From Symbiodinium microadriaticum (Eukaryota; Sar; Dinophyceae; Suessiales; Symbiodiniaceae): a stretch of DNA of 64,000 bases. The position numbers were made by a program, and so were the translations under genes. The stretch spans positions 200,437 to 264,436 of the forward strand of contig LSRX01000487.1 in the NCBI GenBank assembly GCA_001939145.1, read 5' to 3'. Within the stretch, counting starts at the first letter, position 1, and every line of letters starts with the position of its first letter. Below the pieces are notes generated by a model. The model ran no database searches, was not told the origin of the DNA, and saw only the letters and a list, made by a program, of their open reading frames with translations. Positions 22,469-32,224 of the stretch are shown here, in pieces.

Positions 22469-22764
22469 TGCAATCTTCGGAATTGCGCCATGTGAAACTC
22501 AAGCATTTGGAGCTGCAGTTGGAATTCCTGCTGCCAGACACTTCGGAAGAACAACTTGAGCAGATTCAATCATCCACCTGTCCACCAGATGACTTTGACC
22601 GAAGCAGCCTGAAGCCGAGGCGTGTCCTTGACGATGCTTCAAGCCTTGGTCGCTGGCGCGGAGCACTACGTGGCGTGGAGGACAGATCCTCAGAGTTCTT
22701 AAAGTGGTGCTTCAAGAAATTCGGGCCGGTATTAGGACACGCGGCACGCCAGCCCTCACATTGA
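22469..22764 (+). CDS. helicase-RdRP gene, insertion-domain exon
   Basis: Follows an AGATGCAG acceptor and is open for 98 codons, reading LRHVKLKHLELQLEFLLPDT, then SLGRWRGALRGVEDRSSEFL and KWCFKKFGPVLGHAARQPS. The last part resembles the segment that ends the helicase insertion domain in Dicers (xxLGPWCAxxA). The true 3' end may precede the stop. Confidence 0.55.
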
Positions 22765-23145
22765 CAGCCTTTCCTGGCATGCCAGTACTGGATAATACTG
22801 GATACCAGTGCCTGAACAATGGCCAGTGCTGATTGTTCTCCTGTGATTCTGTGCATTTGCGTGGTTTCGCGCCATGTCTTGGCTTGACAAGGATTCCTTG
22901 CGAATAAAGGTTCACAGCCAGGCGCGGGCCCGAAACTAGCAGCTGCTGTATACAAGTCACAAAGTGTTAAGGGCAGCTTTCGGGATTAGAGTACGTGCAG
23001 TAGCTGTGACAGCTGAGGATTGTCAGGAGTCGAAGAAGAACCTCAAAGGAGTTGAGGCTCTTCACCAGGCAGGGAGGTGGCTTTCCCGAGCCAACACCAG
23101 GATGTGCAAGATATTGTTTGCTCCGGCCTCTGCAATGGCAACTAG

Positions 23146-23394
23146 GTGGTGGCCATGATGGAGGTGTGTCTGGTGGTTGGCACCGCGGAGATCAAGAAGC
23201 ACTTGGCAGCAAGAGCTGAAGAAGTTCCCTGGTTACGCGCAGCCTTGCAGGCCTGCGAGAGACTCCTTGCAGGGCCTGGCCAGACTTTGACCGCGATTGC
23301 TGTAAGTGGGCCGCAGATCACAGCCGCCTGCATGAAGGCTTGCCCGCAACAGCGGGCTGAGCTCAAGTCGCCGCAGCTCCTTCAGCTTTCGAAG
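23146..23394 (+). CDS. helicase-RdRP gene, exon leading into motif IV
   Basis: Reads VGTAEIKKHLAARAEEVPWL, then RAALQACERLLAGPGQTLTA and AELKSPQLLQLSK. The end corresponds to the Dicer-family S-P-K-x-x-x-L-L-x-x-L segment that precedes motif IV. It ends at a canonical donor AAG|GTATGG, phase 0, which joins perfectly to the next exon at 23510. Confidence 0.75.
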
Positions 23395-23509
23395 GTATGG
23401 AGATCGGCAGAGAGTGACAGCTTGGCGGCGAGTGCAGTTGCATGAGATTTGTGGTGTGGTGTGCGGCGTGAGTATTTGAGACCGTGACATATCCGATCAG
23501 AGATCGCAG

Positions 23510-23613
23510 GTGCTGCAACCACTGTCAGCAGACAGCCGGGTCCTCGTCTTCGTGATGACCCGAGCGGCTGCTCGCCAGCTCTGTGATGCTCTCAGAGCGG
23601 GTTTGCCTCAAGG
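23510..23613 (+). CDS. helicase-RdRP gene, exon with motif IV
   Basis: Starts after ATCGCAG and reads VLQPLSADSRVLVFVMTRAA then ARQLCDALRAGLPQG. The segment RVLVFVMTR is helicase motif IV (family consensus IIFVxTR). The likely end is GG|GCGTGC (GC donor), giving a split glycine codon completed at 23808. Confidence 0.82.
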
Positions 23614-23807
23614 GCGTGCTGCTTGTCACTCAGGCCTTCGGTGAATCAAGTTGCGTGGTCAGGGTGCGTTGAGGTGCTTTGCTGAACGAAGATGAAGAAA
23701 TCGCCAAAAAGTTTTCTCCACGGAACCTTGGTTGAGGTAAGCAATGGCTCTCCCTGTCGGATGTTGGGCGGACCTTTCATTCCTCGTAGTACGTTGGCTT
23801 TGCCCAG

Positions 23808-23858
23808 GATTATTGTGGGCCAGGGAGGTGCGGATGGCATGGACTGGGAGATGGGCCA
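23808..23858 (+). CDS. helicase-RdRP gene, short exon with GHG-like motif
   Basis: After TTTGCCCAG it reads IIVGQGGADGMDWEMGQ. Dicer-family helicases have V-G-H-G-G-x-D-G-M-x-W-x-x-Q at this position, so the match is nearly complete apart from His to Gln. The downstream junction is not resolved. Confidence 0.78.
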
Positions 23859-23930
23859 GGCTGGGAACAGAACGCACAGCAATCTCACGCGGAGGGCACA
23901 GTCAATGGGTGGCGGTGGAGATTTGCAGAG

Positions 23931-23995
23931 TAACTGAGGGTGCGGCCTTGGCGGCCTTTGCTGAGGGTGAGACCCGGCTCCTGGTGTGCACATCT
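23931..23995 (+). CDS. helicase-RdRP gene, exon with start of motif V
   Basis: Reads RVTEGAALAAFAEGETRLLV then CTS. This is the F-x-x-G-E-x-R-L-L-V-A-T-S segment of the family. It ends after ACATCT. The intron 23996-24112 begins GAGCC (GA) and ends TTCAG, restoring T-S-V-L-E-E-G-L-D across the junction. Confidence 0.78.
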
Positions 23996-24112
23996 GAGCC
24001 TCGATTCAATCTCAGCGTGTTTGGGAGCGTTGCCGGACTTTGATCATGTTGAGGAAAACACCTGGTTCCTCGTGAGTCGAAGGCGCGAAATGGTTGTTTC
24101 TTGCAGATTCAG

Positions 24113-24189
24113 GTGCTGGAAGAGGGCTTGGACGTCGCATCCTGCGACCTCGTGGTGCGTTTCCAGGGTGTGAACTCCTTGACATCCCT
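24113..24189 (+). CDS. helicase-RdRP gene, exon with motif V
   Basis: Reads VLEEGLDVASCDLVVRFQGV then NSLTS. The core EEGLDxxSCDLVxRF is the most Dicer-specific stretch of the helicase (Dicer consensus EEGLDIPxCxLVIRF). It ends TCCCT|GCTGCC (GC donor) with a split Leu codon completed at 24252. Confidence 0.9.
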
Positions 24190-24251
24190 GCTGCCCGGCT
24201 GAGTCCAACTTTTGCAGATCTCAACTCGTAAACCACGGCAATGTCTCCAAG

Positions 24252-24345
24252 GATTCAGAGCAGAGGCCGAGCTCGAAAGGCTAGAAGTCGCCTCGTGGCA
24301 CCTGGTCCTGCATCAAAATGTCACGAAGACAGACCTATTAGTGTC
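24252..24345 (+). CDS. helicase-RdRP gene, exon with motif VI
   Basis: Starts after CTCCAAG and reads IQSRGRARKARSRLVAPGPA. The segment Q-S-R-G-R-A-R is motif VI, the arginine-finger motif of Dicer/RIG-I helicases. Exon end uncertain. Confidence 0.88.
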
Positions 24346-24419
24346 AGGACTTGCGCATTCCGAAGTTCTGAGACCTGAGGTATTATCATCTTTGATTGTC
24401 TTGTGGCTCAGGTCATGCT

Positions 24420-24632
24420 TCCCAGCCAGATGCGGTCCAAGGTTCTCGAGATGGAAGACCGCGAGCGCCTGATGGATGCCACTTCGAACAAGCCAGCTTG
24501 TCTTCTCCTGCAAGTGGCCGTCAATCCATCCAGCACTGCAGACTGGAAGCAGGTCCTTTGCGATTCCTCCAAGATGATCTCAGCTGTTCTTGTGCTCAGG
24601 CGATTCTGGAGCAGTCAGCCGCTCGAGGCTTG
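24420..24632 (+). CDS. helicase-RdRP gene, exon after the helicase core
   Basis: After GGCTCAG it reads MLPSQMRSKVLEMEDRERLM, then DATSNKPACLLLQVAVNPSS and KQVLCDSSKMIS. Charged helical composition matches the linker after motif VI in Dicer proteins. A second reading of the tail (ILEQSAARGLTKTG from 24600) competes, so the 3' end is unsure. Confidence 0.55.
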
Positions 24633-24701
24633 ACCAAGACAGGTTTCCACCGTCAGAAATGCGGCCCGCAAAAATCTCTTGATTGCTCGGCATGGCGGAA
24701 T

Positions 24702-24859
24702 GCAGTCAGAGCTAAGGACAATCCGTCCCGTCTGCTCGCACTGAAGAGCGGATAGCACAGCTCTCTGTCGAGCATGCAGAGGCCATCGTCTCTCCGGGAA
24801 ACGAGGCTTGGACCATGATTGTGGCGCGTAACGGACTGGAAGTATGGTAGCATCAAAGA
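24702..24859 (+). CDS. helicase-RdRP gene, probable linker exon
   Basis: From an AAG|GA-type boundary the frame reads QSVPSARTEERIAQLSVEHA then EAIVSPGNEAWTMIVARNGL before a TAG. It is coding-like with no diagnostic motif, and lies between the helicase and RdRP modules on the same strand. Antisense to it is a 333-codon frame that I regard as a shadow. Confidence 0.45.
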
Positions 24860-25267
24860 TGCTGCTGCATGCGCGCAGTCCCCGGAGACGGCCAAAGTAA
24901 TAATATGGGCTTGACATGCTACACTAAAGGCATGATGTCTGGTTAAAATCCGCAGGCCGAGACTGCTAACTCCGTGGATTACTCTCATGGAGGCCACAAT
25001 GATACAGTGGTGCATGGGGCATACTTGCACATTGAGGCCTTCACGCTGATTGTGCTTTGTACCGCTTCGGAAAAAGCACGGCATCCCATCCATGTCTCCA
25101 TGATCTTGAGGCAAAGGCTTGGTCCTACGATTGGTGGTCTTCGATGGGGAGGGCGAGAAGGAGTTGAAAGATATTATCTTGCGACAGCTGCAGGGTGCCA
25201 CAAGCATGTTTAGTGCATGAGGGCTGCGCACCCTGCACTGAGTGGGTCCACATCGCAGTCCACGTGA

Positions 25268-25370
25268 TATGTTGTTCCTCGCACGTAGCAGAAGCGTACG
25301 GTTTCGAGTTCTCCCGGTGTGACTTGGCGCAAGTGCACGAGGCAATCCGCTGGCTCTACGGGTGCAGCGC
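25268..25370 (+). CDS. helicase-RdRP gene, probable linker exon
   Basis: Reads EAYGFEFSRCDLAQVHEAIR then WLYGCSA after an acceptor-like GTAGCAG. Composition and amphipathic pattern are coding-like. No family motif. Confidence 0.45.
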
Positions 25371-26120
25371 ATAGAAAGGATGACTCTGCCTGCAGAGCTC
25401 GTCACGGCCTGTCCAGTGTTCTGACTCTGACTTGCTGGGGCTGGAAACTCCGAGATGGCATGTGACGGAGCGTGCCCTTCTCTTTTTCTCCCGAGTGTAG
25501 AGGCTTCAGGTATCGTGGCATAGCGGCGAGCCAGTCCACCGAGCGAGAGAGCTGCGCATGGCTCCAGAGGGCCTGCATCTGATTTCAGCAAAGAAGGAAC
25601 GAAAGAAAGAAAGAAAGAAAGAAGGAACAACAAGGAAGGGAGAGTCCGACACAATGGGTGAGAGTGGGGCCTACCAGACTAAATGCTGCTTCTGGGCTTT
25701 TGTTGGGAGAGTTTGGCAAAAGAACAGCAGCAAAGCGTGCAGAAGATCTTCCACGCAGGGTGAACACCCAGTGAAGGCCGTTTTCATTGAACAGCCGAGC
25801 CTCAAAGCCTGGCAACCCGGACCCACTCTTCCAACTGCCATCCGCTCATCCTCATGGCTGCCTTCCTCTAAGGGCCTAAGCTCCACCCACGATGTCGCCT
25901 TCATCGTCAGCGTCAAGGGCGTGACGGCATCATCTCGGCCAGCCAGACCGAGCATACTGTAACTTGGTTTCAGCTCATCGCTTTGGTTTGATTTTGCTTT
26001 GTGCATGAGTTTGTTGTGGTGTGTTTGCTTTCCCGTGCTCTATTTTTCTGTTTCGCTCCTGCCCCCAGCAATTGGTCGTAATGTAACTTTCGGGATTCGA
26101 TTAGACTCGGACTGTCTCCT
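25371..26120. other. probable intron sequence with GAAAGAAA tract
   Basis: A GAAAGAAAGAAAG run lies at 25598-25622. Open frames here are low-complexity and are not called. Confidence 0.45.
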
Positions 26121-26126
26121 GCAGCG

Positions 26127-26220
26127 GAGGTATGAAAGCATTTGCCGCACTTGGGACTTCCAAGCTCGAGTTGAGCAGAAGAAGCTGAGCATCTGGTGTC
26201 AGCCGCGCGACAGTGGATGA
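26127..26220 (+). CDS. helicase-RdRP gene, probable exon before RdRP
   Basis: After CTCCTGCAG it reads RRYESICRTWDFQARVEQKK then LSIWCQPRDSG and stops. Coding-like, with no diagnostic motif. The ~850 bp that follow show nothing supported. Confidence 0.4.
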
Positions 26221-27071
26221 GGGCTTTGGATTCTGGTCAGGGGCTGTTGTGCAGATGAAGGCCATGCGGTTGACGTTTCTGAGAGCAACTGACCACGGAT
26301 GAGAAAGCTGTCTGCATCAATTAGTTCTTAGCCTTGGAGGTAACAAATCAATGGAGACTGCCTGTCTGGTGCACACCTTTTCATGAAGAATCCGGGCACT
26401 AGGTCACGAGGGTATATGGAGAAAGGGTGATGACCGAAGCAACAAAGAGCGAGCAAGTGGAGTCGCCTGTCACTTTCGTGGGGACTCATGGAAACCCGGT
26501 TTCATGATCCAACTCAGGCGTGAAAGTGCTAGTGCCCGGAAGCAGTGTGTGAAGCTCAGCTGGCAGGTGAAAGAGCCGCTTGGGCTGATTGTAGATACAC
26601 ACAGGTGTTAGACAAGAGCACATGAATTGCGTGTTCGGTCGGCTGGCCACAGCATCACCCTGGAGACATTTAAGGATCCGCTAGCAGCACTAGCACACAT
26701 CACGCCCTAGCATGTATTGATGGAGCTGTGCAAGGATGGCAGTCGGCAGATTTTGCGGGCGGCATGAGCCATGGGCTAAGTGAACATGCGAAGCATGATC
26801 TCATGTCGGCTGTTTGCTTGCTTTCGCGCTGTGGCTGACATGCTGAGCTGCCAGGTTCTGGGAAGCTGGGCGGATGGTGGACGACTCAGACGAAGCCACT
26901 GTACGGTTCGGCGATGGACAAGTGGAGCTCCAAGTGCCGGACAAGTGGAGTTTTGGCGCTTGTATGGCCAGGTTTTGCACTAAGCCACTAGAGCGGAGCG
27001 GACACATTTAGTTCCAGATCTCAAGACCAGTGCTGGCATAAGGCGCCTGTGCACGTGGGCTTGCATGACTT

Positions 27072-27905
27072 GTGTTCTTTCAAGCAAGGAGCACACTTCA
27101 AACGGGTCGGTTTGCGCTGCTTCTTCGCGGGGCCAGCGTTTCTCACCTTTGCATCAAGCTCAAGCTGCCAACCTTGGCAGGGTTTGCATGTTTGGCTTCT
27201 CGGAGATATCAGACGTTGTACCTGCCCGTGACGAGCACGCCCGTCGTTACTGTCTGCTACACACAGGGTGACCAGAGCCACGAAGAACGTCTGGTCGGAT
27301 TTCAGTCACACCCCCTGCTCTCCAGACTTGCCGAGAGCTTCGTGGTGGCAATTGGCATAGACGCGCCTGATGCGGCGAGTGCGGAGAGCCTGCGAGAGCT
27401 TCTCGCAGAACCTCGTTTCCTGCCAGTACCAGTATTCGACACCCGCATAGCCCATGTGGCCGAAGCCACCTCTGATGCCGACTATGCATTCTCAGTGGAA
27501 GAGCCTTTGCTGCCTACAGAGAGCAAGCTTGCCCCCAAGCTTGCCTTGCTAAGCAACTTACACTGGGCAGTCGGCGTGCTCTGCACCAACAGCACAGCTT
27601 TGCAGCCGCTCGCGAAAAACAGAGTGGTCACACACTGCCGCGATCTCGCCAAAGCTCATGCTGGGCCTGGCAGTATTGAAGCTGCTGAAGCAGCCGTCTA
27701 CAGCACATTAGAAGCCAGCTTGGAATCTTTTTGGGCAGATGCTGAAGCGGTATTCACTGCTGCATATGACTCCATGAAGGGAATGCCAGCTCACCAGATC
27801 AACAGGCTTCGGGGAGCGACCAGCAATGGAAACTACGTCTTGATGAAACGAGTGGCATGCACACCATCGCGACTAGTTCTGCTGCCACCTGCTCCAATGC
27901 TACTG
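27072..27905 (+). CDS. helicase-RdRP gene, long exon with RdRP N-terminal region
   Basis: Longest exon of the locus, open for about 275 codons without an ATG at its left end. The N-terminal third is unassigned. Then LLSNLHWAVGVLCTNSTALQ fits the L-x-x-N-x-L-V/I-x-x-G/N helix of cellular RdRPs, and YVLMKRVACTPSRLVLLPPA fits the conserved V-x-V-T-P-T-R-x-x-x-x-P-P segment that precedes the N-R-V-L-R motif in eukaryotic RDR/QDE-1 proteins. The protein would copy single-stranded RNA into double-stranded RNA for Dicer. The 3' end probably lies shortly after CCACCTGCTCCAATG, since the tail (LLGLTTGLH) is not family-like. Confidence 0.7.
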
Positions 27906-28143
27906 GGCCTCACTACTGGCTTACACTAGCTCACTAGCCTTCTGCTTGGATGTTGCGTCATGTGGCATTCAATAGCGGCTCAACCAAAGTATCGCTCCTT
28001 TCAAGAATCCGATGTCTCGTGGGGCATCGGCTCCTTCTTCACTGCATGCTTCCGGGGCCATGCGGGGCAACACTCAGAACGAAGGTTAGCCGTTGGTTGG
28101 AGCCGCCAAGGCAGTCATCCAGGCTTTTGCGCCGGTGCAGTGA

Positions 28144-28246
28144 TTGTAACTTCGTGTCGGTGCGCTTCGTGGAGGCCTGGATTCCGGGGTCCGCACTGCT
28201 GCTTTCCGATAGTTGGATGTTGCCAGAGCTTGCCATTTCTCCCACA
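28144..28246 (+). CDS. helicase-RdRP gene, RdRP exon (FxxVxF motif)
   Basis: Reads CNFVSVRFVEAWIPGSALLL. Cellular RdRPs have F-L-R-V-S-F-x-D/E after the N-R-V-L-R motif. A candidate for the latter (MLRHVAFN) lies at about 27950-27973. Exon boundaries are not resolved. Confidence 0.5.
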
Positions 28247-28805
28247 TGATGATGAACTAGCGACCGTGAGAACGATAGAGCGTAGCCGTTTCAGGACGCT
28301 GGTTGGCTGTTTTTAAGTTACATGATGAACCATCTCACAACCGTGTCATTGACATGGTGGCCGCAGGAACAGCTGCAACGCGTTCATGGCACGGAGATTA
28401 TGACACATATAGAAAGTGCGAGCGCCTCAGCGAAAGGACGCACATGGCATGCAGCGAGACTCGCTCAACAATCGTCATCCTTGCGCAGCAGAATCCGTTT
28501 GACCTGCATCTCCACTGGTCGACTTGTAGTTTGGTGTAAGTCATTAAGGAGCTCGTCCTGCGCTGAAGCCATCTGTTCGGTTTGGCAGATGTCGCAACCG
28601 TGGGCTCGTTGAAGTTGTTATCGGCCGAGGTACTGAGAAATGGCTTGCGCATTGGTGGTACCTTGCCTTGCCTGATGCGTTTCGAACGGCAGCCATGCTG
28701 TGCAACTTGAGTTACGTAGCACCTATCTGCTTCGTGTGCATCGACAACGAGACCAGCTTCTGGTGTCCACCTCACCCCTGACAGCCCTAAGGTGTTCTCT
28801 TCAGG

Positions 28806-28915
28806 TATTTCGGATCTTCCGCATCTCAGCTTCGCAGTCACTCTGCCATGCTCCTTGGCACTTCTCGCTTGACAGCAGGAAGCCCATCACTGACAGTTTC
28901 TAGCTGGCTGGACTC
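28806..28915 (+). CDS. helicase-RdRP gene, RdRP exon (SxSQLR motif)
   Basis: After CTTCAG it reads YFGSSASQLRSHSAMLLGTS. The segment F-x-x-S-x-S-Q-L-R is a hallmark of the eukaryotic RdRP family (consensus FLAYSSSQLR). The exon probably ends before the open frame does at 29135. Confidence 0.75.
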
Positions 28916-29219
28916 GTGCATTGGTCATTCACTAAGGTTCGTAGCCGCAGAGCATGTGGAGATAGTGCAGAGACTGCGATCCCAAATTCTGCTGCTTGCT
29001 GCAAAGATCGTTGGCCGGATGTGCCGCTGTGTTTGGCAGGATCTCAAGTCTGCAGCAGGAAAGCCAGGCTGCTGTGCAATGAACTGTTGGCTTGTGGTGG
29101 AGCTGTCACCCATGAGAAGCGCCGAGCGTAAGTAACTTTAATGTGTGAAATTGCCAGTCTGCATGGAATTTAGCCGGCTTAGCTTTGAGCAACCAAGGAT
29201 AAATGCAAGCGCGTTCAAA

Positions 29220-29292
29220 ACCGTCGCCCAGTATTCCTCTCGGCTCGGCCTGTTCTTGACGGCAGATGAACCTACTCTTGAGGTCGACCATG
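29220..29292 (+). CDS. helicase-RdRP gene, RdRP exon (ARLG motif)
   Basis: Reads TVAQYSSRLGLFLTADEPTL then EVD, matching the family segment K-x-A-A-R-L-G-x-x-F-S-x-T. Boundaries approximate. Confidence 0.7.
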
Positions 29293-29395
29293 CCGACACG
29301 CACCGGGCATGCAGCTAGTTTTCACATGCGTGCTGTAGGGCTCTTTCAAACTTCGAGCATCTTCGAGCGCTTTCCAACCACGGCAGTTCATCAGA

Positions 29396-29510
29396 GGTAC
29401 GAAGCGCCGGATATCATGTCCCCCAGCGGCAAACTGTTGACAGATGGTGCCGGGAAAATCAGCGAAGATCTGGCGCATGCCGTGGCTTCCGATCTGGGCC
29501 TCGAGACTTG
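29396..29510 (+). CDS. helicase-RdRP gene, RdRP exon (DGxGxIS motif)
   Basis: Reads MSPSGKLLTDGAGKISEDLA then HAVASDLGLE. F/L-x-D-G-x-G-x-I-S is one of the most conserved RdRP motifs, in the double-psi beta-barrel half of the catalytic core. Confidence 0.82.
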
Positions 29511-29566
29511 CTCTCAACTTTGCTTCTTGAACTTCTTGCTTCAAGGGCTCATTGTCTCATTTGCAG

Positions 29567-29656
29567 CGAGTGCTCCCAGAGCCAAGAGTCGAGGATCCGA
29601 TACCTTCAGCTTTCCAGCACCGCGGCTGGAAACGCCATGTTCAGGAAAGGTTGGTA
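29567..29656 (+). CDS. helicase-RdRP gene, RdRP exon (PSAFQ motif)
   Basis: After TTTGCAG it reads RVLPEPRVEDPIPSAFQHRG then WKRHVQER. P-S-A-F-Q-x-R-x-x-G-x-K-G is the family consensus that follows DGxGxIS. Confidence 0.75.
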
Positions 29657-30040
29657 GCTGAAGTTCAAGATCCCCCTAAGCTGCAGAGAGCGTGGAGAAT
29701 GAAAGCGGTGCATTGCATTGAGCAACAAGGTTCCGCTGGGCTGGCCTGAAAGGAGTGGTGACCGTTGTTGCGGCGGAGGCGCCTCTCTGAGTGACCTGCT
29801 CTGTATTGTGGGTGGGCGGAATCTTGCGACACTTTTTTTGAGTACTGCACCTAGACAGAACTCCACACCCGGGAGCCTTCGACATCGGTTTGCTCGAACG
29901 AGCAATATCTGGCACCGCCTACTTAGCCTACTCAGTTCGGGCTTCTGTACCGCAAGCATCAGTGTGGCTTATACAGGCGGTGCACGGGGTGACCTGGCTA
30001 GCTATGGCTGCCGTGCAGTACAGTCAAAGTCACAATCTGG

Positions 30041-30255
30041 AATTTATTCCAGAAGTGTCATGCAGGACCCAGAGCTGCGCAAGGCATCTGTCGAGCTTGG
30101 TCGGGCTTGCAAGCTGCTGTACCGACCCTCCATGAAAAAGTTCGAGGGAGATGATGTCACATTCTGTGCGACTCTGCGGCAGACTGATTTCAAGGGCGCC
30201 GGCAACGCAGCAGGCAACTCGATGGCTAGCTCTAACGGTCAGCCATTGGATATCT
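30041..30255 (+). CDS. helicase-RdRP gene, RdRP exon (RPSMxKF motif)
   Basis: Reads MQDPELRKASVELGRACKLL then YRPSMKKFEGDDVTFCATLR. R-P-S-M-x-K-F is an RdRP signature. The tail after about 30190 may be intronic. Confidence 0.8.
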
Positions 30256-30949
30256 TGGACTGAACTGTGCCACGCAGCAGAAGATGTGATGTGCATGAAC
30301 GATTCAGGTGGTCAGCTATGCTGAGCACCATCCAGTTTTTCTCAACAGGCAAGGCAGTGACTGACGGGTTTATGAAAAAGCACATCTCACTCGGGCTTAA
30401 AATCTCTGCGATAAATAAAGTCCCTGTGGCAATACGTGCCATTCGAACATCAGCAGCCGCCCATCCCAGAGCTGCAGGGAGATCATCAACTTGCTGACCA
30501 GCCTTAGCCGCGTGGGCAGCCGATGGGAGATCGACGCAGCCTTGACCCGACGACAGGAAGCTGTTCTGTGGCCTGGCTTGACATGCACTGGCCAGCTGGG
30601 GAATCTGAGTGCAATGCGACCAGGGAGCTGCATCTTGAGTCAAAACGACGTGTGCGCAGGTTGCTTGCTTAACTATCTCTGCTCCACTGCTTCGTGTCGC
30701 AGCAAGAAATTTTAGGTTTAGCCTGATGCTGATGCTGTACTTCTGGAGGCAGCACGCGAGCGAGATTTTCACAGATGAAGACAGAGCGTTCACAACGCTG
30801 AATGCAATTCGCCGCAGATTAAGCCGACTCACCAGAAGTGTATTCTTGAACTCGGGCATTGTGGCGACATGTTGCTTCATGACAGGACCATCATACTGGC
30901 GGTTGCTGCCTGATCGCACTGCAGGAAATGCTGCCATCGTCGTGGCGGC

Positions 30950-31060
30950 ACCGCTTGGTCCATGCACGTGAAGCCAAAGGATTGATCAATGAGCCTTTCT
31001 GGCTCTCAGTGCTTCTCGACACTTCTTCAGGCAAGAGGATGTATAGGAATCTAGGACTTG
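30950..31060 (+). CDS. helicase-RdRP gene, probable RdRP exon
   Basis: Reads HAREAKGLINEPFWLSVLLD then TSSGKRMYRNLGL. It fits the region of the family where x-E-P-F-x-x-x-L-L precedes the K-x-R-I-P motif. No invariant residues are visible, so placement is mainly by position. The stretch 30.26-30.95 kb has further open frames that I could not place. Confidence 0.45.
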
Positions 31061-31257
31061 TGATATGCAATTGTAAGGAGGGCATGCTGTGTTTGCATGT
31101 TTCTGACCCTGAGGCTCGCCAGGGCTTACAGACTGCAGGCCAGAGGTTGCAGATACCTGTGAAAACGGGTGTCGTAGGTGCTCATTGGTAGACCGCTGCT
31201 GTCACCTTTCCATGGCTCCAGCGCCTGATTCTGGTCAGGTGCGAGACCTGGTGCAGC

Positions 31258-31346
31258 GCGCGAGGATCCCGATCCCGGTGACGGATGGATGTCTTGCCAT
31301 GGGAATACCCGACCCTCTTGGAGTACTCCAGGAAGGCGTTGTGTGA
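31258..31346 (+). CDS. helicase-RdRP gene, RdRP exon (GxxDxxGxLxEG motif)
   Basis: After GGTGCAG it reads RARIPIPVTDGCLAMGIPDP then LGVLQEGVV. This matches R-I-x-V-P-x-x-x-G-x-x-L-M-G-V-x-D-E-x-G-x-L-x-x-G-E-V of cellular RdRPs. Confidence 0.85.
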
Positions 31347-31990
31347 ATATGTTAACGTGGGTCTCCTGGTTTGTTTGGTTGGAGAAATGCAATCCAAAGC
31401 TTTGACTTGGAATTGTGCCATGCAAGCTCCGCCGCTCGAGAGGCGAGGTCTTCCTGCAGTGCGTGTACAAAGAGCCATGGCTGGGCATACGACATACCTC
31501 GAGCAAAGATGATCTTTCGGATTCAGTAGGGCGTGGTGGTGGTGGTGGTGGTGGTGGCGGCGGTGGTGGTGGTGGTGNNNNNNNNNNNNNNNGGTGGTGG
31601 TGGTGGTGGTGCGGTGGCGGTGGCGGTGGCGGTAGTCGTCGTCGCAGCCGTCGTGGTGGTGGTGGCGGTGGTGGTGGCAGAAGTAGTAGCACCGGCCCAA
31701 GCAGAAAAAGCAAGGCGTTGAATAGTTGTTGAAGTATTCAGACCCCACTTAGTAGCTCCGAGATGCGTGGACGCTTTGCAGTCTTTTAGTCTTCCTTGAA
31801 GGCCAGTGGCCAAAACCGGCCGAATAACGTGATGCATCCCTTCAGGTCGACCCTTTAGTGCTGTATGGTTCATCACTCATACATCTCCAAGCAAAGAAGA
31901 CGAAGAAGAACTAACGCCCCTGCCTGGCACTTACATCACCCCCTAACAGACCAAGGGCTCATCACCTCGAGTTTAAGGCTTGCAATGCTC
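31347..31990. repeat. intron with (GGT)n tract and assembly gap
   Basis: A long GGT/GGC trinucleotide array (31531-31680) is interrupted by 15 N at 31578-31592. It lies between two RdRP exons and is therefore intronic. Open frames encoding poly-Gly, poly-Pro or poly-His here are artefacts of the repeat. Confidence 0.85.
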
Positions 31991-31995
31991 AGGAT

Positions 31996-32047
31996 TCGAG
32001 ACAGCGATTGCAGCGACGTGTCATCGAAGGTGCCGTGATCATCTACA
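31996..32047 (+). CDS. helicase-RdRP gene, RdRP exon before RNPCLHPGD
   Basis: Reads SRQRLQRRVIEGAVIIY and ends with a single base A at 32047. The intron 32048-32224 starts GC (A|GCTGCC) and ends CCAAG. The split codon becomes AGA, giving VIIYRNPCLHPGD, which is exactly the canonical RdRP consensus. Confidence 0.85.
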
Positions 32048-32224
32048 GCTGCCCGATTGAGACGGGAAGCAGGCGTGCAATTTTGGATCTCGGAGTGAGG
32101 TTTGGCCTTCAGGGATGCAGTTTTGAGGCCATCACGATGTGAGTTAGCCTAAGACGCTTCGTTTTAAGTTCGGATGGGATTGGGGCTGTTAGGCCAATCC
32201 CAAACGGATCGCCCATTTTCCAAG

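Noticed and set aside
24653..25654. 333-codon minus-strand open frame
   Set aside because: It is antisense to several coding-like plus-strand exons, has a low-complexity N-terminus and shows no domain. Treated as a shadow.
31126..31876. Minus-strand frames rich in Pro, His or Thr and plus-strand poly-Gly frames
   Set aside because: They read the GGT array and the N gap inside an RdRP intron.
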